Shown piece by piece: positions 56,334 through 64,000 of a stretch of 64,000 bases of DNA; positions within the stretch are counted from its first letter, which is position 1; each line of letters begins with the position of its first letter. A model generated the notes under the pieces. It saw nothing but the letters and a program-made list of their open reading frames with translations. It was not told the DNA's origin and made no database searches. The DNA lies in NCBI GenBank assembly GCA_965262785.1, contig OZ253559.1, forward strand, positions 3,286,001-3,350,000. Direction: 5' to 3'. This DNA comes from G965218495 sp965262785. GTDB lineage: Bacteria > Bacteroidota > Rhodothermia > Rhodothermales > Bin80. Position numbers and translations under genes: made by a program.

Positions 56334-58982
56334 TCATGGCTTGATCTCGACCGGAAAGTCAGTGAGCTGGGCCCTGGAAAGAGCAGCATAAGCCTGATCG
56401 CCTATCACCAAGTCATACGGCCCCTCATCTGGCAGTCCTTCAACCCTAAGGTGTACCCGGTATGGCTTTTCGTATGGCACTGGAAGCGCGGACAGAAGCC
56501 TCGAAACTTCAATGGTAAGCGTACGGCCTTCCAGCGCATACCGCCTGACAGCGAGCCCGTCCACACCTACAGCAAGGTCGCGTGCCACATCAATATACAA
56601 GCCTCCCAGCTGCCTGAGCACAGCGGCAGCCGCCATGAGTCCACCTACTTCAGCCCAGCTGGGCCCGGAGCGGAGCGGGGTCTGGGGAAAACCCTCGTGG
56701 TCGATGTTTTCCGGTCCCAGCCCCAGCGGAAAGGTCGGAACATTGTAAATGCCATTTTGCACGTGACGGGGGTGATTAACCAGCGTCAGAGACGAACGCA
56801 TGGCCGCGATCCCACGCTCAATCAGATCTTGCCGGCCAGCCAGAAGCCCCAGGCGTACCAGGATGCCCGCAAAGCGATGATCGCGCTGATCCAGCCATTC
56901 TGCATCGCCAATCTGCGAGGAAAAACCGCCGAACGGATAGGCCGTGATGATGTAGTGTGGTGCCCACACCGTCTGTAGCAGGCTGGCGTAGTCGGCAACA
57001 GCCTCCGCCGCATCCAGGAACCGGCGATCGCCGGTCGTCTCGAAGAGGGACACGAACCCCTGCAGGGCCCACGACATAGCCATAGCATTGCGCGGCGGCT
57101 GGCCGGTTCGTGCATCAAAGAATGTTTCAGCTTTCACAGCGCACGAATAGAGGGCTTCGAAGTCAACCCACCGCTGCGTTGGCAGGACCTCATCCACTAG
57201 GAATTGCGCTGCGCGCGTGGCGGCGGACAGGTAGAGCTCATCTCCCGTGGCACGATAGAGCTCACTTAAGACCCACACATTCGCACCACCTTCCGCATTC
57301 CACCGCATGCTTGGGCGCGGCTCAAGGTTTTCGTCAAACCAGGCAGGCACACTGCCATCGGGCTCCATGTGGTCGATCAAAAAACTTCCGAAACGCTGTA
57401 CATACGCCAGTATGCGCGGATCCTTCTCAAAGGCGCGATAGAACTCCATCAGGTACCCGGCCGTCACGCTCGCCGATGCAGTGTGGTAGTCTGAGTCCTC
57501 CCAGTTCCAATAATTCCGCGTTTCGTCCGGGTCGTATCCCTGACTTGGAAAGCGCCACAGGCTCTTCTGCCAGCGCCGCTCATCAAGGTCATACAAAGAA
57601 GGAAACAGACCCTGGTCCTGCGGCGCCGTTAGCGTTAGGTTGATTATGCGACGTGCCTTGTCCATCAGTGAGGCATCCCCAAGCTCCTGTCCCCAGGAAT
57701 ACAGCCCGGTCGCATCGGCCACATTGTTCCACCATGCTGTGTTATAGGTCAGGTGAAACCACTGGGGAGCCGTAAGTCGCAGCATGCCCACAGGCTGACC
57801 CTCCATGTCCCATTGCTGCCAGGAGTTCCATTCAACAGGACCATTGGGATCTCGGTGGACCATTTCGGGTGCGCCGGCCGGAAATTCAACGGTGTAGCCC
57901 TTGTACGCGAAGCTTGCCGGATACAGCGTAGTGGCGTAGTCTGCAAGCGGCATGGCCTGCGGTCGAGGCCGCAGCATATGGGGCCTGCCGTAGCGTTCCC
58001 AGAGAAAGCGTGCGGCCCTACGGTATCCGCGGTGGGGCTCCGCGTCGGCGGCCAGGAACAAGTCCATGCCGTAGCGCACGATGTTGCCCGACAGCGTGCG
58101 GAGCAGCGTTCCGCCTGCATTCTCGTGTCGCCAGTAGACGTGTTGCTCCGTGATGACGTCCATCATGCCGTATGCCAGGATCGGATGTTTCGTCATGCCG
58201 GAGACGAGCTCCAGGTCCAGCACGGCCGGCAGAGAAATCTTGGATGAGTCAATGGGAACGCCAAAAATCCAGCGATGCTTTTGCGGGCGCGCTTCCTGGG
58301 CATACACTGGGTGCTCATTAATCTGATCCAGATCCGGCACGATGGCTGCAAACAGTCCACCCGTTTGAACCAGGGCTGCAGGCGAAAAGAATGCCCGGTC
58401 CCCAACGACATCGCCCGGCGAGCGCTTGTAGGCCGGAATGTGACTGAAGTCGGGCGGGCCGTCCTCGGCAAACGTGAATGAAGAGAGCAAGTACTCCAGG
58501 CGCGGAGGATCTTCCTGCAACTCCCCGCGGACATCAATGTGTACGGACGACTTGCCCGCGCGCAGAGTGACCGTCTGCTGGACGCGCACCTTTTCTGTCG
58601 CGCCAGTGAGTTCAACTTGTACCTGCTCACCGTCACGGACTGTCACTTCAACCGCATCCAGCACGTCGGACACAATGATTCGATACGCTTCTGCTACCCC
58701 TAGTGCACGCCCGTGCTCATTGGAGCGATCAAGGTACAGCTCGGTCGTATTGGTGGGCCGAGGGCTGGGAGGACGAAAAGCCTCGGCAACACGCACCCAC
58801 TCGCTGCCTTTCGCGGAGAAAAAGGTCTGGCTGATCCCATCCGCATCCGGCTCGAAGACAGCCCTTACAAGGCCATTGGCAATAACGACGCGCCCATCTT
58901 TCTCTTCCACCGTTACCTGGCCTCGGACCGGCCCAGCCGCAATGGTGGCAACCAGAATGGCTATGGCAGCGCTCCGCAGCAT
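56334..58982 (-). CDS. Large secreted protein with predicted alpha-toroid domain, family not recognised
   Basis: The protein has 882 residues from ATG at 58982, which gives a clean signal peptide (MLRSAAIAILVATIAAGPVRGQ). The N-terminal third is beta-rich (VEEKDGRVVIANGLVRAVFEPDADGIS) like a glycosidase super-sandwich. The middle has many helices with repeated aromatic and His/Asp/Glu patterns (WWNNVADATGLYSWGQELGD, NYWNWEDSDYHTASASVTAGYLMEFYRAF, MEPDGSVPAWFDENLEP, RWNAEGGANVWVLSELYRATGDELYLSAATRAAQF) consistent with an (alpha/alpha)6 toroid. A glycoside hydrolase or polysaccharide lyase is likely from context, but no family could be named. Confidence 0.7.
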   Translation of the reverse strand: MLRSAAIAILVATIAAGPVRGQVTVEEKDGRVVIANGLVRAVFEPDADGISQTFFSAKGSEWVRVAEAFRPPSPRPTNTTELYLDRSNEHGRALGVAEAYRIIVSDVLDAVEVTVRDGEQVQVELTGATEKVRVQQTVTLRAGKSSVHIDVRGELQEDPPRLEYLLSSFTFAEDGPPDFSHIPAYKRSPGDVVGDRAFFSPAALVQTGGLFAAIVPDLDQINEHPVYAQEARPQKHRWIFGVPIDSSKISLPAVLDLELVSGMTKHPILAYGMMDVITEQHVYWRHENAGGTLLRTLSGNIVRYGMDLFLAADAEPHRGYRRAARFLWERYGRPHMLRPRPQAMPLADYATTLYPASFAYKGYTVEFPAGAPEMVHRDPNGPVEWNSWQQWDMEGQPVGMLRLTAPQWFHLTYNTAWWNNVADATGLYSWGQELGDASLMDKARRIINLTLTAPQDQGLFPSLYDLDERRWQKSLWRFPSQGYDPDETRNYWNWEDSDYHTASASVTAGYLMEFYRAFEKDPRILAYVQRFGSFLIDHMEPDGSVPAWFDENLEPRPSMRWNAEGGANVWVLSELYRATGDELYLSAATRAAQFLVDEVLPTQRWVDFEALYSCAVKAETFFDARTGQPPRNAMAMSWALQGFVSLFETTGDRRFLDAAEAVADYASLLQTVWAPHYIITAYPFGGFSSQIGDAEWLDQRDHRFAGILVRLGLLAGRQDLIERGIAAMRSSLTLVNHPRHVQNGIYNVPTFPLGLGPENIDHEGFPQTPLRSGPSWAEVGGLMAAAAVLRQLGGLYIDVARDLAVGVDGLAVRRYALEGRTLTIEVSRLLSALPVPYEKPYRVHLRVEGLPDEGPYDLVIGDQAYAALSRAQLTDFPVEIKP

Positions 58983-59116
58983 GGCAACCAGGGGGCCGGT
59001 AACGTTGCCAGATGACCGGCGGGCCACGCTATTGCATGCATCGTGACACATCATGTTGCCCTCAACTCTCTATTAATTGGTGCCGCACACGAATTTTCGC
59101 CTACGCAGGAGGAGGA

Positions 59117-60625
59117 TCAGTCTGGCGGGACATCACGACCCAGATTTTGGTGGTCCTGTTGCGTACGCAAATGCCGAAGCCTTCTGCGATCGTCCATCAG
59201 GTGCCTGATGGGATGCTGGCCAGTGCCTATCCGGTCCCATGACCCCAACTCAGCGCGGGCCCGCCCGGCTTCCGCAAGCAGCCGCTGCACGATTGCCGGA
59301 TTCTGAGACGCCACATCGCGTGTCTCGCTCGGGTCTTTATCCAAGTCAAACAGGAGCGGCGCTTCGAGCTCACGCAAGCCAGATTCCCACCAGACCAGCA
59401 TTCTGGAGCTACGAGGCAGGTGCAGCTTCCACTTGCCTTCTCGGACCGCCTGCAGATTGAGCCCGTTGTAGTAGTAGAAAACGCGAGGCTCAACGGATGC
59501 TGACGCGTCTCCAAGCAGGAGTGGGCTGAGGTCAACTCCGTCGATTACGCGATCCACTGGCAAATTCGCACCGGCCAGCGCAGCGACCGTCGGCAGGATA
59601 TCCATCGCGTTAGCCATCGTGTGACTGGTCTGTCCTGCCAGGATACGATCAGGCCAGCGCATGATGCAAGGCACGCGCATGCCCCCTTCAAAAGTGCTGC
59701 CCTTCCCGCCTCGCAATGACCCGTTTGAGCCATGCGTGCCGGAACCACTCGCCCCGTTGTCCGAGGCGAAGACCACCAGGGTCTCTGCGGTGCCGCCAGC
59801 TTCCTCTAGCGCATGAAGGATTTCGCCGGTACTCCAGTCCATCTCCTCCACCATGTCACCGAACACGCCGCCCTCGGACTGGCCCGCAAACCGTGGATTG
59901 GGCATCCATGGCGCATGGGCTCGGGTGTGTGGAAGGTAGAGAAAGAATGGCCGCCCTTGCTCAGCGCGAATAAACTCCACAGCGCGGCGGGTAAAGTGCT
60001 CCGTTATGGTAGTCACATGCGCATCCGGGTCCACGATCCCGTCGTCCTCCAAGAGCGGAGTGGACCCATCGGGGTTCGTGTTGCCCACCATACCGAAAAA
60101 CAGGTCAAAGCCATGCCGATTGGGATGAAACTCTGACCTCGACGTAAAGCCCGCGTGCGTGCGGTAGTCAAAGCCTTGAGGAATCCCCAGATGCCATTTG
60201 CCGATGCAGGCCGTCCTGTACCCCCGCTTCTGCAACAGCTCACCCACCGTTATTTCGCTCTCCTGCAGTCCCAAATCGGAGTAGACACCGCCAACGGCAA
60301 ACGGCACACCACACCGCGATGGGTAGCGGCCCGTAAGCAAGGAGGCACGTGATGGGCTGCATACCGAGCACAACGATTGGTAGTCCGTAAACCGAATCCC
60401 CTGCGCTGCCAGACGGTCGAGGTGCGGCGTCTTGATTCTCACCGATCCATAGCACCCCAGATCGCCATAGCCCAGATCGTCGGCGTAGATGAGAATGATG
60501 CTGGGGCCTTGTGCTCGAGCTGCGCCAAAGCAGCCGGCACCAGTGACGACCGCAGCTGATGCGGCCGCCTTGAGAAACCCCCTGCGGGTCACGAATCCCA
60601 AGTTCCTGTGCACGCTATTCATCAT
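59117..60625 (-). CDS. Tat-exported sulfatase (family S1, formylglycine type)
   Basis: The protein has 502 residues. Twin-arginine signal (TRRGFLKAAASAAVVTGAGCFG), metal-binding IYADDLGYGDLGCYG and the formylglycine motif C89-S-P-S-R (SVCSPSRASLLTGRYPSR) are all present. GKWHLG and DNGASGSGTHGSNGSLRGGKG add further active-site segments. It hydrolyses sulfate esters, probably of a sulfated polysaccharide, after export. Cys-type activation requires a formylglycine-generating enzyme or anSME, which is not in the window. Its start overlaps the ankyrin gene stop by 11 nt. Confidence 0.94.
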   Translation of the reverse strand: MMNSVHRNLGFVTRRGFLKAAASAAVVTGAGCFGAARAQGPSIILIYADDLGYGDLGCYGSVRIKTPHLDRLAAQGIRFTDYQSLCSVCSPSRASLLTGRYPSRCGVPFAVGGVYSDLGLQESEITVGELLQKRGYRTACIGKWHLGIPQGFDYRTHAGFTSRSEFHPNRHGFDLFFGMVGNTNPDGSTPLLEDDGIVDPDAHVTTITEHFTRRAVEFIRAEQGRPFFLYLPHTRAHAPWMPNPRFAGQSEGGVFGDMVEEMDWSTGEILHALEEAGGTAETLVVFASDNGASGSGTHGSNGSLRGGKGSTFEGGMRVPCIMRWPDRILAGQTSHTMANAMDILPTVAALAGANLPVDRVIDGVDLSPLLLGDASASVEPRVFYYYNGLNLQAVREGKWKLHLPRSSRMLVWWESGLRELEAPLLFDLDKDPSETRDVASQNPAIVQRLLAEAGRARAELGSWDRIGTGQHPIRHLMDDRRRLRHLRTQQDHQNLGRDVPPD

Positions 60626-61250
60626 TTGCCGGCGCTAAGACATCGCCTGCATGATCCTTCAGATATTGCGCCAATTCGTCGTGGCCGTAGTGTGTAGCCA
60701 ACTGAAGTGGCGTCAGCCCGCCTCCGAACTGCGCACTGACGTGCGCCCCGGCCGCAATCAAGTCCTGCGCCAGAGCCAAGCTTCCGCTGAAGGCTGCCCA
60801 GTGAAGCGGCGTCCAGCGCTGTGCACCGTTGGTGGCCCCGATGTCCGCTCCGGCCGCTATCAGCAGGCGCCCCGTACCCTGCTGTCCCACCATCGCTGCG
60901 CGCAGTAGCGGCGTCCAGCCGTCAATGCCTCGGGCCTGCGCATCGGCACCCCATTCGAGCAGCTCCACGACCATCTCCTCACGTCCCAGCTTGGCGGCAC
61001 GGTGCAGGGGAGTCCACCCGCCTGCCCCTGTGAGGTCGACCGTAGCACCCGCCTCCAGAAGTGCACGTGCAACGGCCACATTGCCAGCTGCCGCTGCTCG
61101 GTGCAGAGGTACCCAATCTCCTAGAAAGCCATCCACATTGGCACCCCCCTCCAGGAGAGCGGCAACCCTCACGAGATCGCCGGCCTCCACAGCGCGATGC
61201 AACGCGTCGTCTGTCCGGATTTGCATCAGAGCCCTTTGGATGTTGGCCAA
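60615..61250 (-). CDS. Ankyrin-repeat protein
   Basis: The protein has 211 residues made of about six ankyrin repeats, each of the form GWTPLHRAAKLGREEMVVELLEWGADAQARG. No signal peptide and no enzymatic domain are present, so it probably acts in the cytoplasm by binding another protein. It lies between two sulfatase genes, overlapping the downstream one by 11 nt and starting 25 nt after the upstream one, so it must be co-translated with them. Confidence 0.9.
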   Translation of the reverse strand: MANIQRALMQIRTDDALHRAVEAGDLVRVAALLEGGANVDGFLGDWVPLHRAAAAGNVAVARALLEAGATVDLTGAGGWTPLHRAAKLGREEMVVELLEWGADAQARGIDGWTPLLRAAMVGQQGTGRLLIAAGADIGATNGAQRWTPLHWAAFSGSLALAQDLIAAGAHVSAQFGGGLTPLQLATHYGHDELAQYLKDHAGDVLAPANDE

Positions 61251-61274
61251 TGCTGGAATGCGAATCGCTGCATA

Positions 61275-62885
61275 CTACTCGAACACCAGCTCGATGTGGT
61301 CTCGGTACCACTGCAATTCAAGTTGCTCGCGGGCGGCAAGGCTGTCCTCCCGGTTCAGCAGCTGGAAGCGATACCGCCTGAAGGCCCGCAGGTCTTCCTG
61401 CATGGCGCTGCTGGTTTTACTCCAGTGCTCACTCCCGTGCCACTGCTTTGGGTCCGGATAGGCCGGATGCGAAAACCCGGTCGGTCTTACTCCGCGACCA
61501 CGTTGGCCATAGTCCCCCAATTCCTCTCTGGCGAGGTCGGCCAGTGCCGACAGCCTTGCTACGATCTCCGGGTGCTGCGCCGCTAAGTTGCGCTCCTCCC
61601 CTATATCATTTTTCAAGTCAAAGAGCTGGGGCGACTGCATGACTGTGGTACTTAACGCCAGCCAGGGAGCACACTCACCATAGATGCCGCTTCGCGGCTC
61701 GGGCCGCGCAAGGTGCAGCTTCCAGCGACCAGACCGCACTGCCTGCAGCCACGTGCCCGCATAGTAGTAGTAAGCCGCATGCGGGCTTTGGACATCTTCG
61801 TCGCCCCGCATCAACGGCCAGAGGTTCTTGCCATCGATTATACGATCCTGCGGCAGCGACATCCCGGCCAGGTAAGCAACTGTCGGCATGATGTCCATAA
61901 CGGTTGCCAACTCGCTACAAACCGTACCAGGCGGTATGCGGCCCGGCCACCGCATCACGCAAGGCACGCGCACGCCACCTTCCCAGGTGGTGAGCTTCCC
62001 GCCACGCAGGGGAGCAGCCGAGCCTGACTGGTCGTCAAACCCCAGCCAAGGCCCATTGTCGGAGGTATAGATGACGAGCGTACGCTGATCCAGGCCAAGG
62101 TCTCCGAGCGCATCCAGAATGCGTCCGGTGCACCAGTCGATCTCTTCAATGGCATCCCCGTACAGGCCAGCCTGCGAAGTCCCTTCAAACTCCTTTCCCG
62201 GATAGATCGGAATGTGGGGCATGGGATGCGCCAGGTACAGGAAGAACGGCCGGTCGCGGCTACGCTCAATGAAGCTTATGCTTTCGCGGGTATAGTCCTG
62301 TGTGAAACGGAAAAAGTCGGGCCGGTCGGTAAGCTTCTTGTCATTGTAAAAGAGAGGCACTGCAAAATTCTCGAAGGGCTGCGTGCCCGTCACAATCCGC
62401 GTACCGTAGAAAAGGTCAAATCCCTGGCGATTTGGGGCAAACAGGTCATCCTGGCCCAAGTGCCACTTGCCGATGCAGGCCGTGGCGTACCCGCCGCTTC
62501 TGAGCATATCCGCTATCGTCACTTCATCGGGACTTAAGCCGAAGGGTGCCCCGTACAGGTGGACATCGGGGACCCCGGCCCGCACCGGATAGCTGCCGGT
62601 CAGGAGCGCCGCCCTTGATGGTGAACAGATCGGGCTTGCATAAAAGTCAGTAAATCGAATGCCCTCGGCAGCCATGCGGTCAATCCGCGGCGTACGAATA
62701 CGCTGCGAGCCGAAGACGCCCAAGTCGTTGTAGCCCTGATCATCGGTAAAGACGATGATGATGTTGGGCAGTTCGCCGCGTGCTGCGCGGCACGCCTTCA
62801 GCACGCTGGGGAGGCTTAGCGCGGCAGCGCCAACGCCGAGCGAGCGCAGAAAATCGCGACGACTTTTCGGCTTGCGCTCTACCAT
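61275..62885 (-). CDS. Tat-exported sulfatase (family S1, formylglycine type)
   Basis: The protein has 536 residues from ATG at 62885, which places the twin-arginine signal at the N-terminus (ERKPKSRRDFLRSLGVGAAALSLP). Motifs: VFTDDQGYNDLGVFG for metal binding, C87-S-P-S-R (PICSPSRAALLTGSYPVRAG) for formylglycine, GKWHLGQ and DNGPWLGFDDQSGSAAPLRGGKLTTWEGG. It differs enough from the sulfatase at 59117 to have another substrate or position specificity. Its gene is the first of the tight sulfatase-ankyrin-sulfatase block. Confidence 0.94.
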   Translation of the reverse strand: MVERKPKSRRDFLRSLGVGAAALSLPSVLKACRAARGELPNIIIVFTDDQGYNDLGVFGSQRIRTPRIDRMAAEGIRFTDFYASPICSPSRAALLTGSYPVRAGVPDVHLYGAPFGLSPDEVTIADMLRSGGYATACIGKWHLGQDDLFAPNRQGFDLFYGTRIVTGTQPFENFAVPLFYNDKKLTDRPDFFRFTQDYTRESISFIERSRDRPFFLYLAHPMPHIPIYPGKEFEGTSQAGLYGDAIEEIDWCTGRILDALGDLGLDQRTLVIYTSDNGPWLGFDDQSGSAAPLRGGKLTTWEGGVRVPCVMRWPGRIPPGTVCSELATVMDIMPTVAYLAGMSLPQDRIIDGKNLWPLMRGDEDVQSPHAAYYYYAGTWLQAVRSGRWKLHLARPEPRSGIYGECAPWLALSTTVMQSPQLFDLKNDIGEERNLAAQHPEIVARLSALADLAREELGDYGQRGRGVRPTGFSHPAYPDPKQWHGSEHWSKTSSAMQEDLRAFRRYRFQLLNREDSLAAREQLELQWYRDHIELVFE

Positions 62886-63014
62886 GATGCCGGAGGTCTG
62901 CAACGTAGATTCCGGTGTCCCCGCCCGTCTGGTTGCAGGAGGGCCGCGAAACCGTATTGGGCACCGATGAGCCGAATCACTTCCTCACCGCAAGGAACAA
63001 CCCCTTTTAGTCCG

Positions 63015-64000
63015 CTAGAGACTGAAAGCCATCGACACAATGTGCGTGGCACCCAGCCTGCCAAAATCCCAGTAGGCATAACCCACCGACAGCATGTAGC
63101 CGCCGACACCGACGTTTACACCCGTCCCGAGGGTAAGACCTTCCTCGTCATAATTGAATCGGTACCCTGCACGGAGTTTGAGCAGTTCACGGAAGGAATA
63201 CTCTGTTCCAATATTCACCTTCTCTGGTCCGTCATTCGGGTGCACGAACTCCGCGGCCAGGGTCCACAGATGCAGACTCTGCGCGCCTCCTTCCACCAGG
63301 TCATAGGCTGCCCCGAAGCTGAAATTGACGGGCATTCTGATGTCCGCTGGCTCGTATCCAATGCGCTCGTCGAATTCAGCAATTTGCGTATCGGGGCCGA
63401 TGTTCCTTCCCAACATAGTAACACGCAGGCTCCGAATTCCGGTATAGAATACCGTACCGATGTCGACGGCCCAAGCGCCAACCGTAGCGTCATCCAGCGT
63501 CTCCGAGATGTACTTGGCGTTGACGCCGAAGTGCAACTGGTCCGTGACCCTGCGCGCATAGCTTGCACCGATGGCCAGGTCCTGTGCCGTGACCGTGCCT
63601 AAGTCTGTCAGTACATCAACACGGCCGGTGGGCAAGCCATCCAGCAGGATGGGCCGGTTTTCCGTTCGGGGCATATCCCCGTAATCCAGAAACAATAGGT
63701 TGACCCCTATGGTGCCGATGCCCTCAAAGTGGCGCACCGCTGCCGCACTCGTGTAGCTGATATCCGCAAACCAGCGCACGTGGTTCAGGCCGATATTGAG
63801 ATTCTCCACATCCACCGTCGAAGCCGGGTTGGTAAACGACGACGATGCGTCGCCGTAGCCCAAAGACGAGTTCACGCCGCCCATGCCGGCCTGACGCGCA
63901 CTGGTAGGCAGCTTCAGAAACTGGAAGCCTGCCTGCCCGACGCGGTTAAAGTCCTGCGGCGGGATGCCGGGCCCAATATTGGGATCAGCTTGTCCGTATG
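63015..64000 (-). CDS. PorV/PorQ-family outer membrane protein, 5' end beyond window
   Basis: The frame runs through the right edge, so the N-terminus is missing. The visible part starts ADPNIGPGIPPQDFNRVGQAGFQFLKLPTSARQAGMGGVNSS and goes on with YGDASSSFTNPASTVDVENLNIGLNHVRWFADISYTSAAAVRH. This AGFQFL-P-SARQAGMGG start followed by N-P-A is the signature of PorV/PorQ-like FadL-type barrels. The C-terminus ends in alternating strands and MAFSL. PorV family members shuttle or hold T9SS cargo at the outer membrane, but many paralogues are of unknown role. It agrees with the T9SS sorting domains on the subtilases. Confidence 0.85.
   Translation of the reverse strand, partial: YGQADPNIGPGIPPQDFNRVGQAGFQFLKLPTSARQAGMGGVNSSLGYGDASSSFTNPASTVDVENLNIGLNHVRWFADISYTSAAAVRHFEGIGTIGVNLLFLDYGDMPRTENRPILLDGLPTGRVDVLTDLGTVTAQDLAIGASYARRVTDQLHFGVNAKYISETLDDATVGAWAVDIGTVFYTGIRSLRVTMLGRNIGPDTQIAEFDERIGYEPADIRMPVNFSFGAAYDLVEGGAQSLHLWTLAAEFVHPNDGPEKVNIGTEYSFRELLKLRAGYRFNYDEEGLTLGTGVNVGVGGYMLSVGYAYWDFGRLGATHIVSMAFSL

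Overview
The window looks like chromosomal DNA of a Rhodothermota/Bacteroidota-type marine heterotroph. The evidence is several secreted proteins with type IX secretion (T9SS) C-terminal sorting domains, a PorV/PorQ-type outer membrane protein, TonB receptors with a CarboxypepD_reg-like N-terminus, Tat-exported sulfatases and a GH116-type lipoprotein glycosidase. The assignment rests on family composition only. The region is very rich in mobile DNA, and most elements can be dissected exactly because intact and interrupted copies sit in the same window.

Layout. 1-2.2 kb: type I R-M methylase hsdM, overlapping a HEPN/MNT toxin-antitoxin pair. 2.7-3.5 kb: exo/endonuclease/phosphatase-like gene broken by an in-frame TAG. 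3.9-19.1 kb: a catabolic island for small peptides or amides: sugar-isomerase-like Tat protein, TonB receptor, DUF4249-like lipoprotein, M19 dipeptidase (split by a 3.5-kb IS256-type element), RidA, DUF997 plus a sodium:solute symporter (frameshift, stop and IS4-type insertion), M20 amidohydrolase and nitrilase. 19.4-19.6 kb: decayed CRISPR-like repeats with a 61-nt period. 20.3-22.6 kb: BCCT transporter and a TonB receptor fragment.

23.3-48.45 kb: an accessory array bounded by two outward-facing tyrosine-recombinase remnants. A short core site (GTGTTA-TTATCGGAAA) recurs in it. It carries three T9SS subtilases (two are copies of a 3.9-kb unit that starts exactly at the core site), a double-Cache/autotransporter-barrel fusion, gene fragments, and nested elements: two IS1634-type copies, two IS256-type copies and group II introns. 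One intron lies inside another between domains V and VI (a twintron), and the outer one sits in the terminal inverted repeat of an IS.

49-64 kb: truncated nitrilase copy, LacI regulator, then a minus-strand polysaccharide cluster: GH116-type lipoprotein, DUF6786-like lipoprotein, a large secreted protein of unknown family, two formylglycine sulfatases with an ankyrin protein between them, and a PorV/PorQ-like protein running off the right edge. The cluster suggests degradation of a sulfated glycan without SusC/SusD in view.

Main novel candidates: (1) the group II twintron with EBS1/IBS1 pairings for all three introns; (2) an IS256-type element that co-encodes a catalytically dead transposase paralogue; (3) the recombinase/core-site cassette-like array; (4) a G7/G8 tract that removes the T9SS signal from one of two duplicated subtilases; (5) the Cache-autotransporter fusion.
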